Shown: piece by piece, positions 39,760-49,370 of the stretch | Layout: each line of letters starts with the position of its first letter | Numbering within the stretch: the first letter of the stretch is position 1 | Source of the DNA: Phanerochaete sordida | Lineage: Eukaryota; Basidiomycota; Agaricomycetes; Polyporales; Phanerochaetaceae | Reading direction: 5' to 3' | Assembly (NCBI GenBank): GCA_019973155.2 | Contig: BPQB01000001.1 | Span: 1,674,001-1,738,000, forward strand | DNA: 64,000 bases | The notes under the pieces: generated by a model | What the model was told of the DNA's origin: nothing | Seen by the model: only the letters and a program-made list of their open reading frames with translations | Databases searched by the model: none | Position numbers and translations under genes: made by a program

Positions 39760-40888
39760 ATGGTCGTCAAGCACCTGCCTCCTACAGTCAAGCACCTCCT
39801 CACACTGAGGAACCCGAACCTGCCTGCGGCACCGCCCATATCTAAGCTCAGCGCTGTTCTGCGATCGACGTTCGACGATGCTAGGACCAAGAAGGCGGAG
39901 ACAGGATGGCTCACGCTGACGGTGGGCACACTGGCACAAACATGATGCCGCTAGCTGATCGCGGAGTCTTCGCCACTGCACCCAGACGTGCGCGCTGCTC
40001 ACCGCGAATGTGCCGTCCAGCGTCGGGTACCTGTACAAGTTCGTGACGCGGGCCGACCCCGAAGACGCTGCGTCCCGCCGCAGCCTCCCTGACGCGGTGA
40101 ACAAGGCCGCTCTCATGCGCGAGTCTGCGCTCAAGAGCAGCATCTTCGTCGGCGTACCTCGGGTACGAAATCCTGCCGCGTGCCACTCCTTCCTATGTAC
40201 TCACGGCGTTTCCTTATAGACTATCCTTTCTCTCGCGGGTCTGCGGGAGGCAATGGAAGACGATGTCTATGCCCAGCTGAGGAAGGAGCCCAACAGGCAC
40301 GCGACACGGTTTCGTGACACAGCGTTGCATAATTGAGCTGACGGGTCGCCACCCATGCAGGTCGCCCACTCCCCAGAATATCGAGGAAATCACGAACAGA
40401 GGCAGGGCCCTGTGGCAGACTATCTACACGCCCCATGACGTGAAACTGTACAATAAGCTGGGCTCGTACCACCCAGACTTCATTGGTGCGTCCCACGCCT
40501 AATGCTCCCTTGTCCTCCTTACCTCACCATTACACATTACTGCCTCCGCGTGTCTCATTACTGACTGGCCCTTGATATAGAATTCATTATCACGGCGTAT
40601 GGCTCGGTCCTCGCGCCTATGCCCGGCGGACCTAGCGAACAGGGCAACCTCAGCCGCGCGCTGGGGTCGGTCGTCGGCACGGCGTGCCTGCGCGCGGAAG
40701 AACACGTTGGACCGCAGCTGATCAGCCACGTCTTCGGCCTGCTCAAGGCGCGCGACGTCGAGGGCCTGAGCGCGGAGGATTACTGGCTCGCCACCGACGA
40801 AGGCACCGAGTGGGTCCTCCGCACCACGGACGCCATTCTCGACGTCGTCAAGCCGGCGCAGGGCGAGAAGCCGGCGGCGAAGCTCTAG
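39760..40888 (+). CDS. AhpD-like / carboxymuconolactone decarboxylase-fold protein
   Basis: Five exons, 39760-39921, 39986-40162, 40220-40308, 40361-40485 and 40581-40888, give 286 residues. The helical pattern with SALKSSIFVGVPRTILSLAG (read across intron 2), a second repeat-like half (FIITAYGSVLAPMPGG … RALGSVVGTACLRAEEHVG) and the length match fungal AhpD-like proteins. The catalytic CxxC of AhpD peroxidases is not visible, so enzyme activity is doubtful. No targeting signal is evident. The donor of intron 3 is ambiguous: a GT site at 40309 is used here, while a GC site at 40297 would remove four residues in the same phase. Function unknown. Confidence 0.78.
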
Positions 40889-41164
40889 TCGCCGCGCACA
40901 CGTTGCGTGCACCCGCATACCGCGTTCGGACGTTTCTATATGGTCATACCCAACGGCTGCCGCGCGGCCGGCTAGTCCCTTCTCGTTCCATTGTCGTCGG
41001 GCGTTTCTATCGGTGTAGTCGGCGGAGAACAGGGTTGCGAATAGATATGCAGCATCAACTTCAGAGCTACTGTACAGAGGTGCGAGAGAGCAGGTGCAGA
41101 GACGGACAGAGCGATAGGTTACATTTTAAGTCAAGAGATTGCCGAGTACCGCGAGGAGTCTATT

Positions 41165-41989
41165 TCATAGCCCGAACGTGATCACGAAGCGATAGAGCAT
41201 CGCCGTCACGGTGACGGTGTCCATGAGGGGCGGGTGCATCTAGGCCGCGCGTGAGCTCGCGTCCGCGCGGTGAGGATGAGGGAAGAGACTTACCACCACG
41301 CCTGCGCCTGCGTTCCGGCAGAAGTGCAGCTCGCCGTACACGTCGCCAATGTTGTAGCGCACCGGCCGGATCGGCCGGTAGAACGCGATGACATTGCCGT
41401 TCTGGTCTTGCAGCTAGAGGAACGAGCCGTCTGGTGAGCGGCGCACGGAGAGAGCTCACACGAGGGTCTCACCCAGATGTCATTTGTGGCGTTGTTGCTG
41501 GGCTTCCAGGCGTAAAGGTAGCCGTCCGGGCCGTTGAATATTCGGGTTTCCTGCGGACGCAACGATTTACAAATGCAACGTCGATAGAAGGCTGATCACA
41601 CTTACAGGGACGCGAGAATCTTTACGGACGAGGTCCGCCATGGGGAACGTGCTCTGAGACGCCTGTTACTAGATCTTCCAGGATCTCGCCGGATGAGAAA
41701 ATTACCTTGCCAATCACCGCACGTCCGAGGCCACCATTCGGTGCCCACTCGAGTTTCGCGACGCGGTCCTCCTTGTTGGTGCGAATCGCCTTCCAAAGCG
41801 TCGTGACATTGACACCATGGGCGTTCAGCTCCGTCTGTGCGCCATCAAAAATTTTCAGAGTGAGGAAAAGTGCGCCGCCACATCCAGATGGCGTACCGAA
41901 AAGCGGTACAGGACGCCATAGCTGCTGAACAGCGTACTGTTGCGGGGGTCCTGAGACGTCCAGGAGAGTATTTCGTTCTGGGCGGCCAT
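41165..41989 (-). CDS. DUF6593 family protein, second locus
   Basis: Six minus-strand exons, 41989-41897, 41834-41706, 41662-41606, 41550-41473, 41413-41294 and 41239-41165, all phase 0, give 183 residues. The family pattern is clear: an N-terminal strand region with LYRFS and TTLWKAIRTNKEDRVAKLEW, then VRKDSRV, the central FNGPDGYLYAWK, the segment NVIAFYRPIRPV and a final helix LMDTVTVTAMLYRFVITFG. It lies 276 bp from the AhpD-like gene, tail to tail, and 11 kb from the other DUF6593 gene. The two have similar length but different intron phases and little identity, so they are old paralogues, not a recent tandem copy. Function unknown; no signal peptide. Confidence 0.82.
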
Positions 41990-43261
41990 GACGTTCTGCA
42001 GTGGGTGTCTGTGGATGCTGGACTTAAGAGAGCGAACCGGGTCGGTGTGCGGTGAGCCTGCCGTGGCATGGGCACGACGCGAGGGACTTTATATCATACT
42101 GCCAGGACAGAATCTCGTCTGTCGGGTGATGGTGGATAATTCGATCGGGAACGTGTGCTGGTGACCGATAAAGATGAATACAAGGATCTCAACGTGTAGA
42201 CGGCAGAAGAGCTGCGTTCATGATGTCGACTGCGGCCTTGTTGAGTAGGCCACAGGTCCGAATCGCCCATTTCGCTGAGGCGAGGGAGATCGAGGTACAA
42301 CACGAGGACGAGGCAAGCGCCGCTTGAGGCCTGGTGGAAGATCTCGGTGGGCGAGAGCGAGCGACCGTTGCAGCGTCGCTTACGAGACTCCGGGATACGA
42401 GATGTGGCCGCGCCGCAAGACAAAGGAATTTCGCTGGCCTCACTGTGCATTGCAGCCCGGAGAATGGCTTATTAGCAACGGAATTCACAGGAGATACAAG
42501 AAAAGATGGGGTGTAATACGCTCACTTCACTTGCACGAGGAGAAGGCCTGCTTCTTGATATGGCATCTTCGAGGCAAGCCAGTGGTTCAAGATGTGGATT
42601 ACTCCGGGGCGACGGTTCGTGCGTGGAAACAGCATGTCAGACCTGCCTTACACAGGACAAAGGGGCTGTAGAATTAGGTAGGTTCTCCCATCTCGGTCAA
42701 GATGGAACTGTGTATTGCCTAGGGCACCGAAGTGACGATTCTGACGGGCGAGGTTGTTCGCGGATGTGGCAACTCGGGCTCTCTACAGTGGAAAGTGCGG
42801 TATTGGCTAAGCAGTGAAACAGGAAACAACGGCGCACAATGTGCGGAATCTGCCTCTCTTGCACAACATCTGCCATACCCGGCCCTCCTCAGCTGCTTAC
42901 GCATTTTCCAACCTAATCTTCACCCCAGAACCTTGAACCTTCCGTTCCGCCTTGGCGCCTCCAGCGCTCGCAAGATGTCGCATTGCACGGAGCCAACTCT
43001 CCAGATCAGCACGAGTACGCCTCGACTCAAGTCCAGCGCGCGGGTGTCGGCAAACCTACGCTCCTTCGATTACTGACACTTGCCGTGTCACGGGTTTACA
43101 GATACATGGCAGATTATCAGGCACAGTCGCACCACCCGTGACGGCAGAGTGTGCGCGGCACCCATCGGAGATGCTGCCCCAACGATAATCAATTGAAACG
43201 CGCCGTTTTGAGGGAGGCAGCAAGCGGGACGCACGGATTTAATTATCAAGGCGCGGGCCGA
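41990..43261. other. Intergenic region, no confident gene
   Basis: The first 100 bp is the promoter of the minus-strand DUF6593 gene. At 42.25-42.7 kb, both strands have protein-like short frames but no complete gene model. A degenerate gene copy is possible. Confidence 0.35.
42088..42093 (-). promoter_or_regulatory. TATA box of the second DUF6593 gene
   Basis: TATAAA on the minus strand about 100 bp before the start codon at 41989. Confidence 0.45.
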
Positions 43262-43774
43262 CTAAGGGACGACCTGGAGCCCCAGAGTTTTTGCAGTGGC
43301 GACGACCGTGCTCGCGACTGCTTCCAGGCGAAGGTGCTTCAGGTGGTCGTCCGTGTGCTTGATGCGTGCAATTTCGTAGATGTGCTTGAGGCTGATGGTG
43401 CCGACGACCTCGTGGCCCGGCTTGCCTGTTCCTTTTTCTATGCCAGCAGCCTTCTTGAGGAAATACGTGGTCGGTGGCGTCTTCGTGACGAAAGTGAACG
43501 AGCGGTCAGGCTGGACGTAAATGAGGGTCGGCGTTGGGATGCCCGGCTCAACGTGCGCCGTGCGTGCGTTGAACTCTTTGCAGAAGTCCATTGACTTGAC
43601 ACCGCGCGCACCGAGAGCAGGACCAATTGGGGGCGAAGGAGATGCTTTTCCAGCAGGGATGAGGATGCGCTGGGAATGGACGCGGCTGGAGTGAGCCAGA
43701 CGGCGTAATTCGGGGACAAAATACAAAGGACGTACGACCATCGACGCCGCGGCTCCCTTAGCTGCCTTCGACAT
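43262..43774 (-). CDS. MRPL19: Mitochondrial large ribosomal subunit protein uL11m
   Basis: Two minus-strand exons, 43774-43736 and 43669-43262, give 148 residues. The second exon carries the L11 signature: PAGKASPSPPIGPALGARGV, DFCKEFNART and FTFVTKTPPTTYFLKKAAG, and the C-terminal RNA-binding domain with TLGLQVV. uL11 forms the base of the stalk that recruits translation factors. The 66 nt intron between SMV and RILIP has good GTACGT and TTCCCAG borders but contains no stop and is a multiple of three, so a retained-intron form with 22 extra residues would also be translatable. It shares a 199 bp divergent promoter with the M28 gene. Confidence 0.93.
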   Translation of the reverse strand: MSKAAKGAAASMVVRPLYFVPELRRLAHSSRVHSQRILIPAGKASPSPPIGPALGARGVKSMDFCKEFNARTAHVEPGIPTPTLIYVQPDRSFTFVTKTPPTTYFLKKAAGIEKGTGKPGHEVVGTISLKHIYEIARIKHTDDHLKHLRLEAVASTVVATAKTLGLQVVP

Positions 43775-43973
43775 GGCAACCCCTCGAAAATCTGACGAAA
43801 GTCCTGGCGGGCGGCGGGAACGGTGGTAATCCCAGAACAACAACGCCTCGGGCGGATTCTCAAACCGGACATCACACGTGGGAACCACGTGGGGACGCGG
43901 CGGGTACCACATCGGTGCCTCTCAGCCGGCGGACGCGGCCTCCACCAACCAACCAAGCTCGTCGTCCGCAACC
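43775..43973. promoter_or_regulatory. Bidirectional promoter of uL11m and the M28 aminopeptidase
   Basis: Only 199 bp separates the two divergent start codons, so both core promoters must lie here. No TATA box is visible. Confidence 0.55.
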
Positions 43974-45939
43974 ATGAAGTCCTTCGCCGCCCTCCTCGCC
44001 CTCGCGACCCTCGTCGTCGCGTCGCCCTCGCTGCTCGCAGACACCCAGACGCCCTTGACCAAGGTCCAAAGCGCGCACGCCGGCTATGACCTCGATCTCG
44101 CCGAAATGCGCCTCGTACAGGTCGAGGGCAGGGAGCCGGCCTGGGTCTCGGAGCTCGACAAGGCAAGCGCGTCTCTCTGCTGTATAGCCAGACTTCTCAC
44201 CTTCTCGCAGATCAACCTGAAAGCCCAGGGTCTCAACTTCTTCGACATGTAGGGTCTTGCCGTCCGTTCGCACGCAGGAGCACTCATTGACAACTGCAAC
44301 AGCACAGAGACTCAGGAGCTGGGTGCCACTGCCCACCTCAGGACCCTTTCTAAGCGTAAGTCCTCTTTCCATGTGCCGAAATGCTTAGCTGACAGCGAAG
44401 CAGCGTCGTACGACAAGCCGAACGCATCAGAGCTTGTGTTGCCGGTCCTGGAGAAGCTCTCCTCGGACGGTCCGAAGGAGAACCTCAAGCATTTCACGAG
44501 CTTCCGTAACCGCTGTACGTATTACCACAAGCTGTTGCACACATGTTGACCTGACAGTCCGATAGACTACCGCAGCGATGTGCGTTAGGTCCGCTCGGAG
44601 CCATTGACCCGACTGACAACTTGAAAATAGACCGGGCGCGAGAGCCAGAAATGGCTGTTGAACAAGGTCTCAGAAGTAAGTACGAACGCTTGAACTCTAT
44701 CTGACGTATGCTCACCTTCGGACTTGTCCTAGATCACCAAGGAGTTTGCTCCCAAGACGCTCCAGGAGCACATCTCCATCCAGGAGTTCCCTCACTCCTG
44801 GGGTCAGAACACCATCGTAAGTACCTTTTATTTTCGACAATAGCACTTGTGTCTTACTGCTGCGGTAGATCACCCGCATCAATGGTACTTCGGCCACGGA
44901 CGACAGGATCGTGATCATTTCCGCCCACCAGGACAGGTATGTCTTTTTCTGTTTAACCTTTCCCCCCTGTCTTACCCCTCTCAGTACAAACATGTGGCCC
45001 TTCCTGCCGGCACCTGGTAAGCTTCACCAATAATCCAGTGTGGCGAAGTTAACTCGTCGTCGCAGGCGCTGACGATGACGGCAGCGGTAGCGTGACCATT
45101 CTTGAGAGCTACCGCGCGCTGATTTCGTCCAACTTCCGCCCCGTGCGGCCGGTTGAGTTCCATTGGTACTCTGCGGAGGTATGCACGTTGACTGCGCCAC
45201 CCTTGTCAGGGCAGTGCTGACTGTGTACTAGGAAGGCGGGCTGCTCGGATCTCAAGCTGTTGCACAAGCCTACGAGTCCCGCTCAGCAAACGTGTATGCA
45301 ATGAGCCAGGTTAGCGCATCGATCTTGTCCCATCTCAATAGCCGTAACACTTCTCTGTCACTATTAGTATGACATGACGGCATGGGTCAAGGCCGGAACT
45401 CGCGAAGAAGTCGGGGTCATTACCGACTACACGGATGACAGGCAAGAGTACAGCGCCATTCACCGTACACGGGTGCCTAATCTATCTCGCGCTTTAGCTT
45501 GACTGAATTCAACAAGTTGTTGGTTGATCAATATCTCGACATCCCGTGGGTCGACACGCAGTGTGGCTACGCCTGCAGTGATCAGTGCGTTTCGCTTCGA
45601 TTTCGCCGTCATTCCTGCGTGCTGAAACGTCCGACTAGCGCATCCTGGCGGAAGGCTGGATATCCTAGCGTCTTCACCATCGGTGCGTGTTCGTCGTTCT
45701 TCTCGATCCCGTTGTTCTCACCGCCCGGGTTCTATCAGAGAGCCAGTTCGGCAACTCAAACAAGAACATCCACTCGACGCAGGAGTGAGTCACCTATGTT
45801 CTTCCGTGGAGCCGGACTGATCACCTGTGACAGTCGCTATGATATCTCCCCTGAGTTCAGCTTCGAGCACATGCTTGAGTTCTCCAAGCTTGCCGTCGCC
45901 TTCGCCATTGAGCTGGGCGGCTGGGAGAAGAAGGAGTGA
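43974..45939 (+). CDS. Secreted M28 leucine aminopeptidase
   Basis: Sixteen exons: 43974-44162, 44211-44248, 44303-44355, 44404-44514, 44566-44579, 44631-44675, 44733-44816, 44869-44936, 44985-45016, 45066-45178, 45232-45309, 45368-45441, 45498-45584, 45639-45682, 45739-45784 and 45834-45939; 393 residues. A signal peptide ([16 protein letters not shown]) and propeptide precede the di-zinc M28 domain. Ligands seen are H198 and D200 in SAHQDS, D214-216 in GADDDGSG, E249/E250 in SAEEGG, and the His of NIHSTQD. A Cys pair in CGYACSDHASW probably forms the usual disulfide. Introns 1 and 12 appear to be GC-AG (AAG|GCAAGC and CAG|GCAAGA). The enzyme removes N-terminal hydrophobic residues outside the cell. 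Confidence 0.93.
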
Positions 45940-46081
45940 TCCTTTGGCGCAGCTCTGCTCATTGCTGTGTCCTTTACCTCATCATTCACTGCACTTCTCT
46001 GTTTGTAACATTATACCCCTATCTGGAATTATGTGCCTATCTAGTAACATAGTTTGACTGAGCGATACGCCTGTGGGATCT

Positions 46082-49000
46082 CTAGAAATCGGTGAGGCTC
46101 CAGAAGGTGACCCTGTACGCGCCGTACGCGATCACCTGGTCCCCGTTCAGGACCGCATGAACGATGGGATCTTCTCTGGCACGAGATTGCAGCAACACGT
46201 TCTGGTGGAGACCGGCGTAAGGACCGTTGCAAGCGCAGCCATATGAGAAACATGCGGAAACAGACGTACGCTCTTGTTGCGATAATCCCAGACGCAGAGC
46301 GTCCCGTCGCCGTAGCCGCGCGCAAAGAGGGTGTGGCTCGTCGATCCCCTGCGATACATGTGCCGCGCAGGCGACATCGATGGCGCAGCCCTGTGTCCGA
46401 ACTCCATCACCGGCCCCATGTCAAGGTTCCTGCGGAGGTCGAAGATTTGGACCTGGCGATCGAGATGGTCGACCTGCAGCGCGCGCGCGGGCCAAGATGA
46501 AAGCAACATCGCAAACGCGCGACAGCACCCGCGGGCGCCAGCAGTCAGCCGGGGCCGCGCCGTGGCGTTTTACGTGTATGAGCGGGCGCACCTCGAGCAG
46601 CACGACGCGTGGGTCCTGCGGGTGGACGTGCACCTGCAGCGGCGCGGCCGAGAGCAGCGCCGGCTTGCCTGCCCGCGCAGCCTCGACGTGCGCACACGAG
46701 ACGTGTCGCGCGTGCCCCGCGAACACCGCACCGTCGGACGCCCGGTACGCGAGGCAGCGCACCGGCTGCCCCGGCGCGAGCGCGAGCGGCGTGGACGCGC
46801 CCCGCAGCGCGCCGTCCGCGCCCGCGAGCGTCCACAGCCGCACGCTGCCGTCGCCGCCGCCGGACAGGAAGCGCCGCCGCCCGCCGCCGTCCGCGGGCAG
46901 CGCCGCGAGCGCGGAGATGCCGGGGTTCTGCGAGGACGTGCCCGAGGCGTGCTCGACGACGGTCGTGTGACCGCGGTGGGGCACGTCGACGTGGCGCGGC
47001 CGCTGCGCGCGGGGCGTGTGAGCGTGCGTGGCGCGAGGAGGGCACGGGGCGCACCTCGGAGCCCAGGAGGAGGCACGACACCTGGGTGGGCCCGGCGTCG
47101 TAGCCGATGACGATCGTGCGCGCGTCCACGGCCACGGCGTCGACGACGTGGCGCGAGGCGACCCCGCGGCGCGCCTTCTCGGCGGGCAGCGAGAAGCGGG
47201 CGATGTGCGCGCTGCGGCGTGAACGCGTCAGGGGCGTGGCGCGGGACGAGCTAATGTACACGCACCGGGACCCTTGGTGGATGAACTGGCAGTCGCCACG
47301 CATGTACACGGCCGCTATAGGCAAGCTGGGGTCTGCGGGCACGACAAGCCGGCGACCCTTGGCGTGCTCGGCCTTGGGTAGCGTCACCGACACGCCGCCG
47401 CTGTCACCTGGGACTGCACGATCCGAAGTAGGTTTCGGGACAGCGGCGCCAGAGAGGCCCTTGGTAGGCCCTTTCCTTGTCCGTAGGGGGTGGCGCGACA
47501 TGCCCTGTTCATGACGCCTGGCGTTAGACTGTTGTTCCACCCGGAGGTCCGAATCGCTATCGGAGTCTTCTTGCCTAAGGGGACGATCGGACAGCCCAGC
47601 GGCAGACGAGGCGTGGCCAGACAGGTGCCGCATGTGTTGACGTTGCTCCGCAGACGCGTCCTGTAGGAACGTCCTTACTGCGGTTATCTCGCCATGGAGC
47701 AATCGTTCGGTGGCGTCGTCCTCAGATGCCATGATTGCGGCATGCCTCGAGCTGGGAAAGTCATGAGGCCCGTCTTCTCCCGAATCCTGATCGCTCGAGG
47801 GGAGCGCACGCAGCCGGCTGTACGGAGACAACGTCCCCTCTCTGGCCTCGTCGTGTGCAGGATCTGCGTCGACTTCCATGTTGTCGGGATCGTCGTGCTC
47901 GCTGTTGCGTTCTTCGAGCGTTAGGTAGCTCAGAGCCGGAGAGACGGAGTTAGGTCGGGGTTCTAGCTCTCTTTCCTCCGTAGGTAGATCACCGGCAGCC
48001 TGCACGACGGCAGGTGCATTATTTGTCACGTTTACCGCAGAGCTGTCGTCTACCTCGACATCGGAATCGTCGGATACCAAGTTTATCGTAACAGGTTGTC
48101 CGGATTTACGTGAAGGAGCATTGCCAGCCGTTGATCCTCGCACCTTGCGTTCGAGCGACAATGCGTCGTGTCCCGCTGCCACATACACAACGGCCACCGT
48201 ACCAACCGGTGCCGTCCGCATGCGAATTTCTGCGATACTGTGCAGCGTCCAACATTAGAACATGACCGACGACGATCATGAACGAGCAGATCGTGACTTA
48301 CGCGTCTTTGTGCACCCCAGATTGCTCGAGGAACGATCGAACTTCGCTGGCCTGCGTGTCAGACGCAAGGTTGGTGAGAGTAAACTGCCCTCCGCTGTCA
48401 GATCTCTGCCGCCGCCTCGTCGGGACAACATTCTCCGAGACACATCTGCGGTACAAAGGCATGGTCGCTTCTCTGCAAATCGGCTCAGATGTTGGACGAT
48501 CAGACAAGGATGGGCGTAAGTCCTGGCGGGGTTGGGTCGGGCTCGTGGTGAGAGTATCGGGTAAAGATGTAGCAGTCGGCGTGGAAGCGCAAGTCCGGAC
48601 ACCGACTTTGAAACCATCGTCCTTGTTATCTGGCCTTGCATAATCTCGTCAGTGTGCTTGCAAGGCTTCTCCGTGTAGTATTACTCACATGACCCGACGC
48701 AGGATGGACGAGACATCTTCGCCTATGACGGACCGGTCGTAGAGCCTATACGCATGTATTAGACTTGCTAAATTGTACAATTCGTTCTCACCAGTCTATG
48801 GCGACTCCATCCTGCCTGAATTCAGAGCCCCTTCAGGTCCCTGCGTCTGCCACGACAAGCTGGTAACTCACAGCCGCTTTGGAGCCGTACTCACTCTTTT
48901 ACCCCGAGCTGCAAGGTCTATGATAGCTTTCTCAACCAGGGACTCTATATCTTCATCGCTCAAACTTGAAGAAATCGCTATCCGTTCGACACCGGTTCGT

Positions 49001-49116
49001 GCGTGTCGTGTTGGGGATCGAGGACCGAGGGCTAAATCGTGTTGTGCCGGCGGTACTGGCGGCGTAGGAGAGTTCTTGTACCGACTAGTCAACGCAACTG
49101 CTATTTGTTTTATCAT
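46082..49116 (-). CDS. Large WD40-like protein with SUMO-interaction-like motif (paralogue A)
   Basis: Seven minus-strand exons, 49116-48872, 48745-48689, 48634-48302, 48237-47055, 47002-46592, 46473-46270 and 46201-46082, give 850 residues. The first 500 residues are mostly disordered: an N-terminal helix region (DEDIESLVEKAIIDLAARG), then acidic serine clusters (EDSDSDSD) and, near residue 262, TINLVSDDSDVEVDD, a hydrophobic core followed by acids as in SUMO-interaction motifs. The last 330 residues read as WD40 blades: FLSGGGDGSVRLW, VQIFDLR, GYGDGTLCVWDYR and AYGAYRVTFWSL. The blade region aligns with the neighbouring plus-strand gene, including a shared phase-0 intron (LLE|VDHL versus LFE|VAHR). 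Coding of the WD region is extremely GC-rich. Probable nuclear scaffold; family not named. Intron 1 (126 nt) is long and its model is the least certain. Confidence 0.82.
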
Positions 49117-49370
49117 GAGAGGAAAAGTATGGACCTTGTGGGCGGTCGTGTGCTGGAGAATGACGGCCGGACGAGCGACGAACTTTGACCCAAATCGGGT
49201 GGAATGTTAACGGGCGCTATGCAGTTGATGCGCCGCCGAGCCGGCACGTTTGGCACGGAGGTCGGTCGCGGACGCTTTCAGCGCGTCTTGCACTCGACCA
49301 CCACAAAGCATGTAAGTATAATCCACCATAAGGTCTTGTAACTCTTATTGACCCGTGGAAGGCCCTGAAT
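49117..49370. promoter_or_regulatory. Shared divergent promoter of the two WD40-like genes
   Basis: 254 bp between the two start codons on opposite strands. It must contain both promoters; I see no TATA box or obvious palindromic operator. Confidence 0.55.

Noticed and set aside
40297..40360. GC-AG intron in the AhpD-like gene
   Set aside because: A GT donor 12 nt downstream (40309) gives the same phase and a typical 52 nt intron, so GC use is not required.
42324..42671. Plus-strand frame containing TKEFRWPHCALQ, at first taken for a third DUF6593 copy
   Set aside because: The resemblance is limited to a few residues, the minus strand has an equally plausible frame, and no complete gene could be built.
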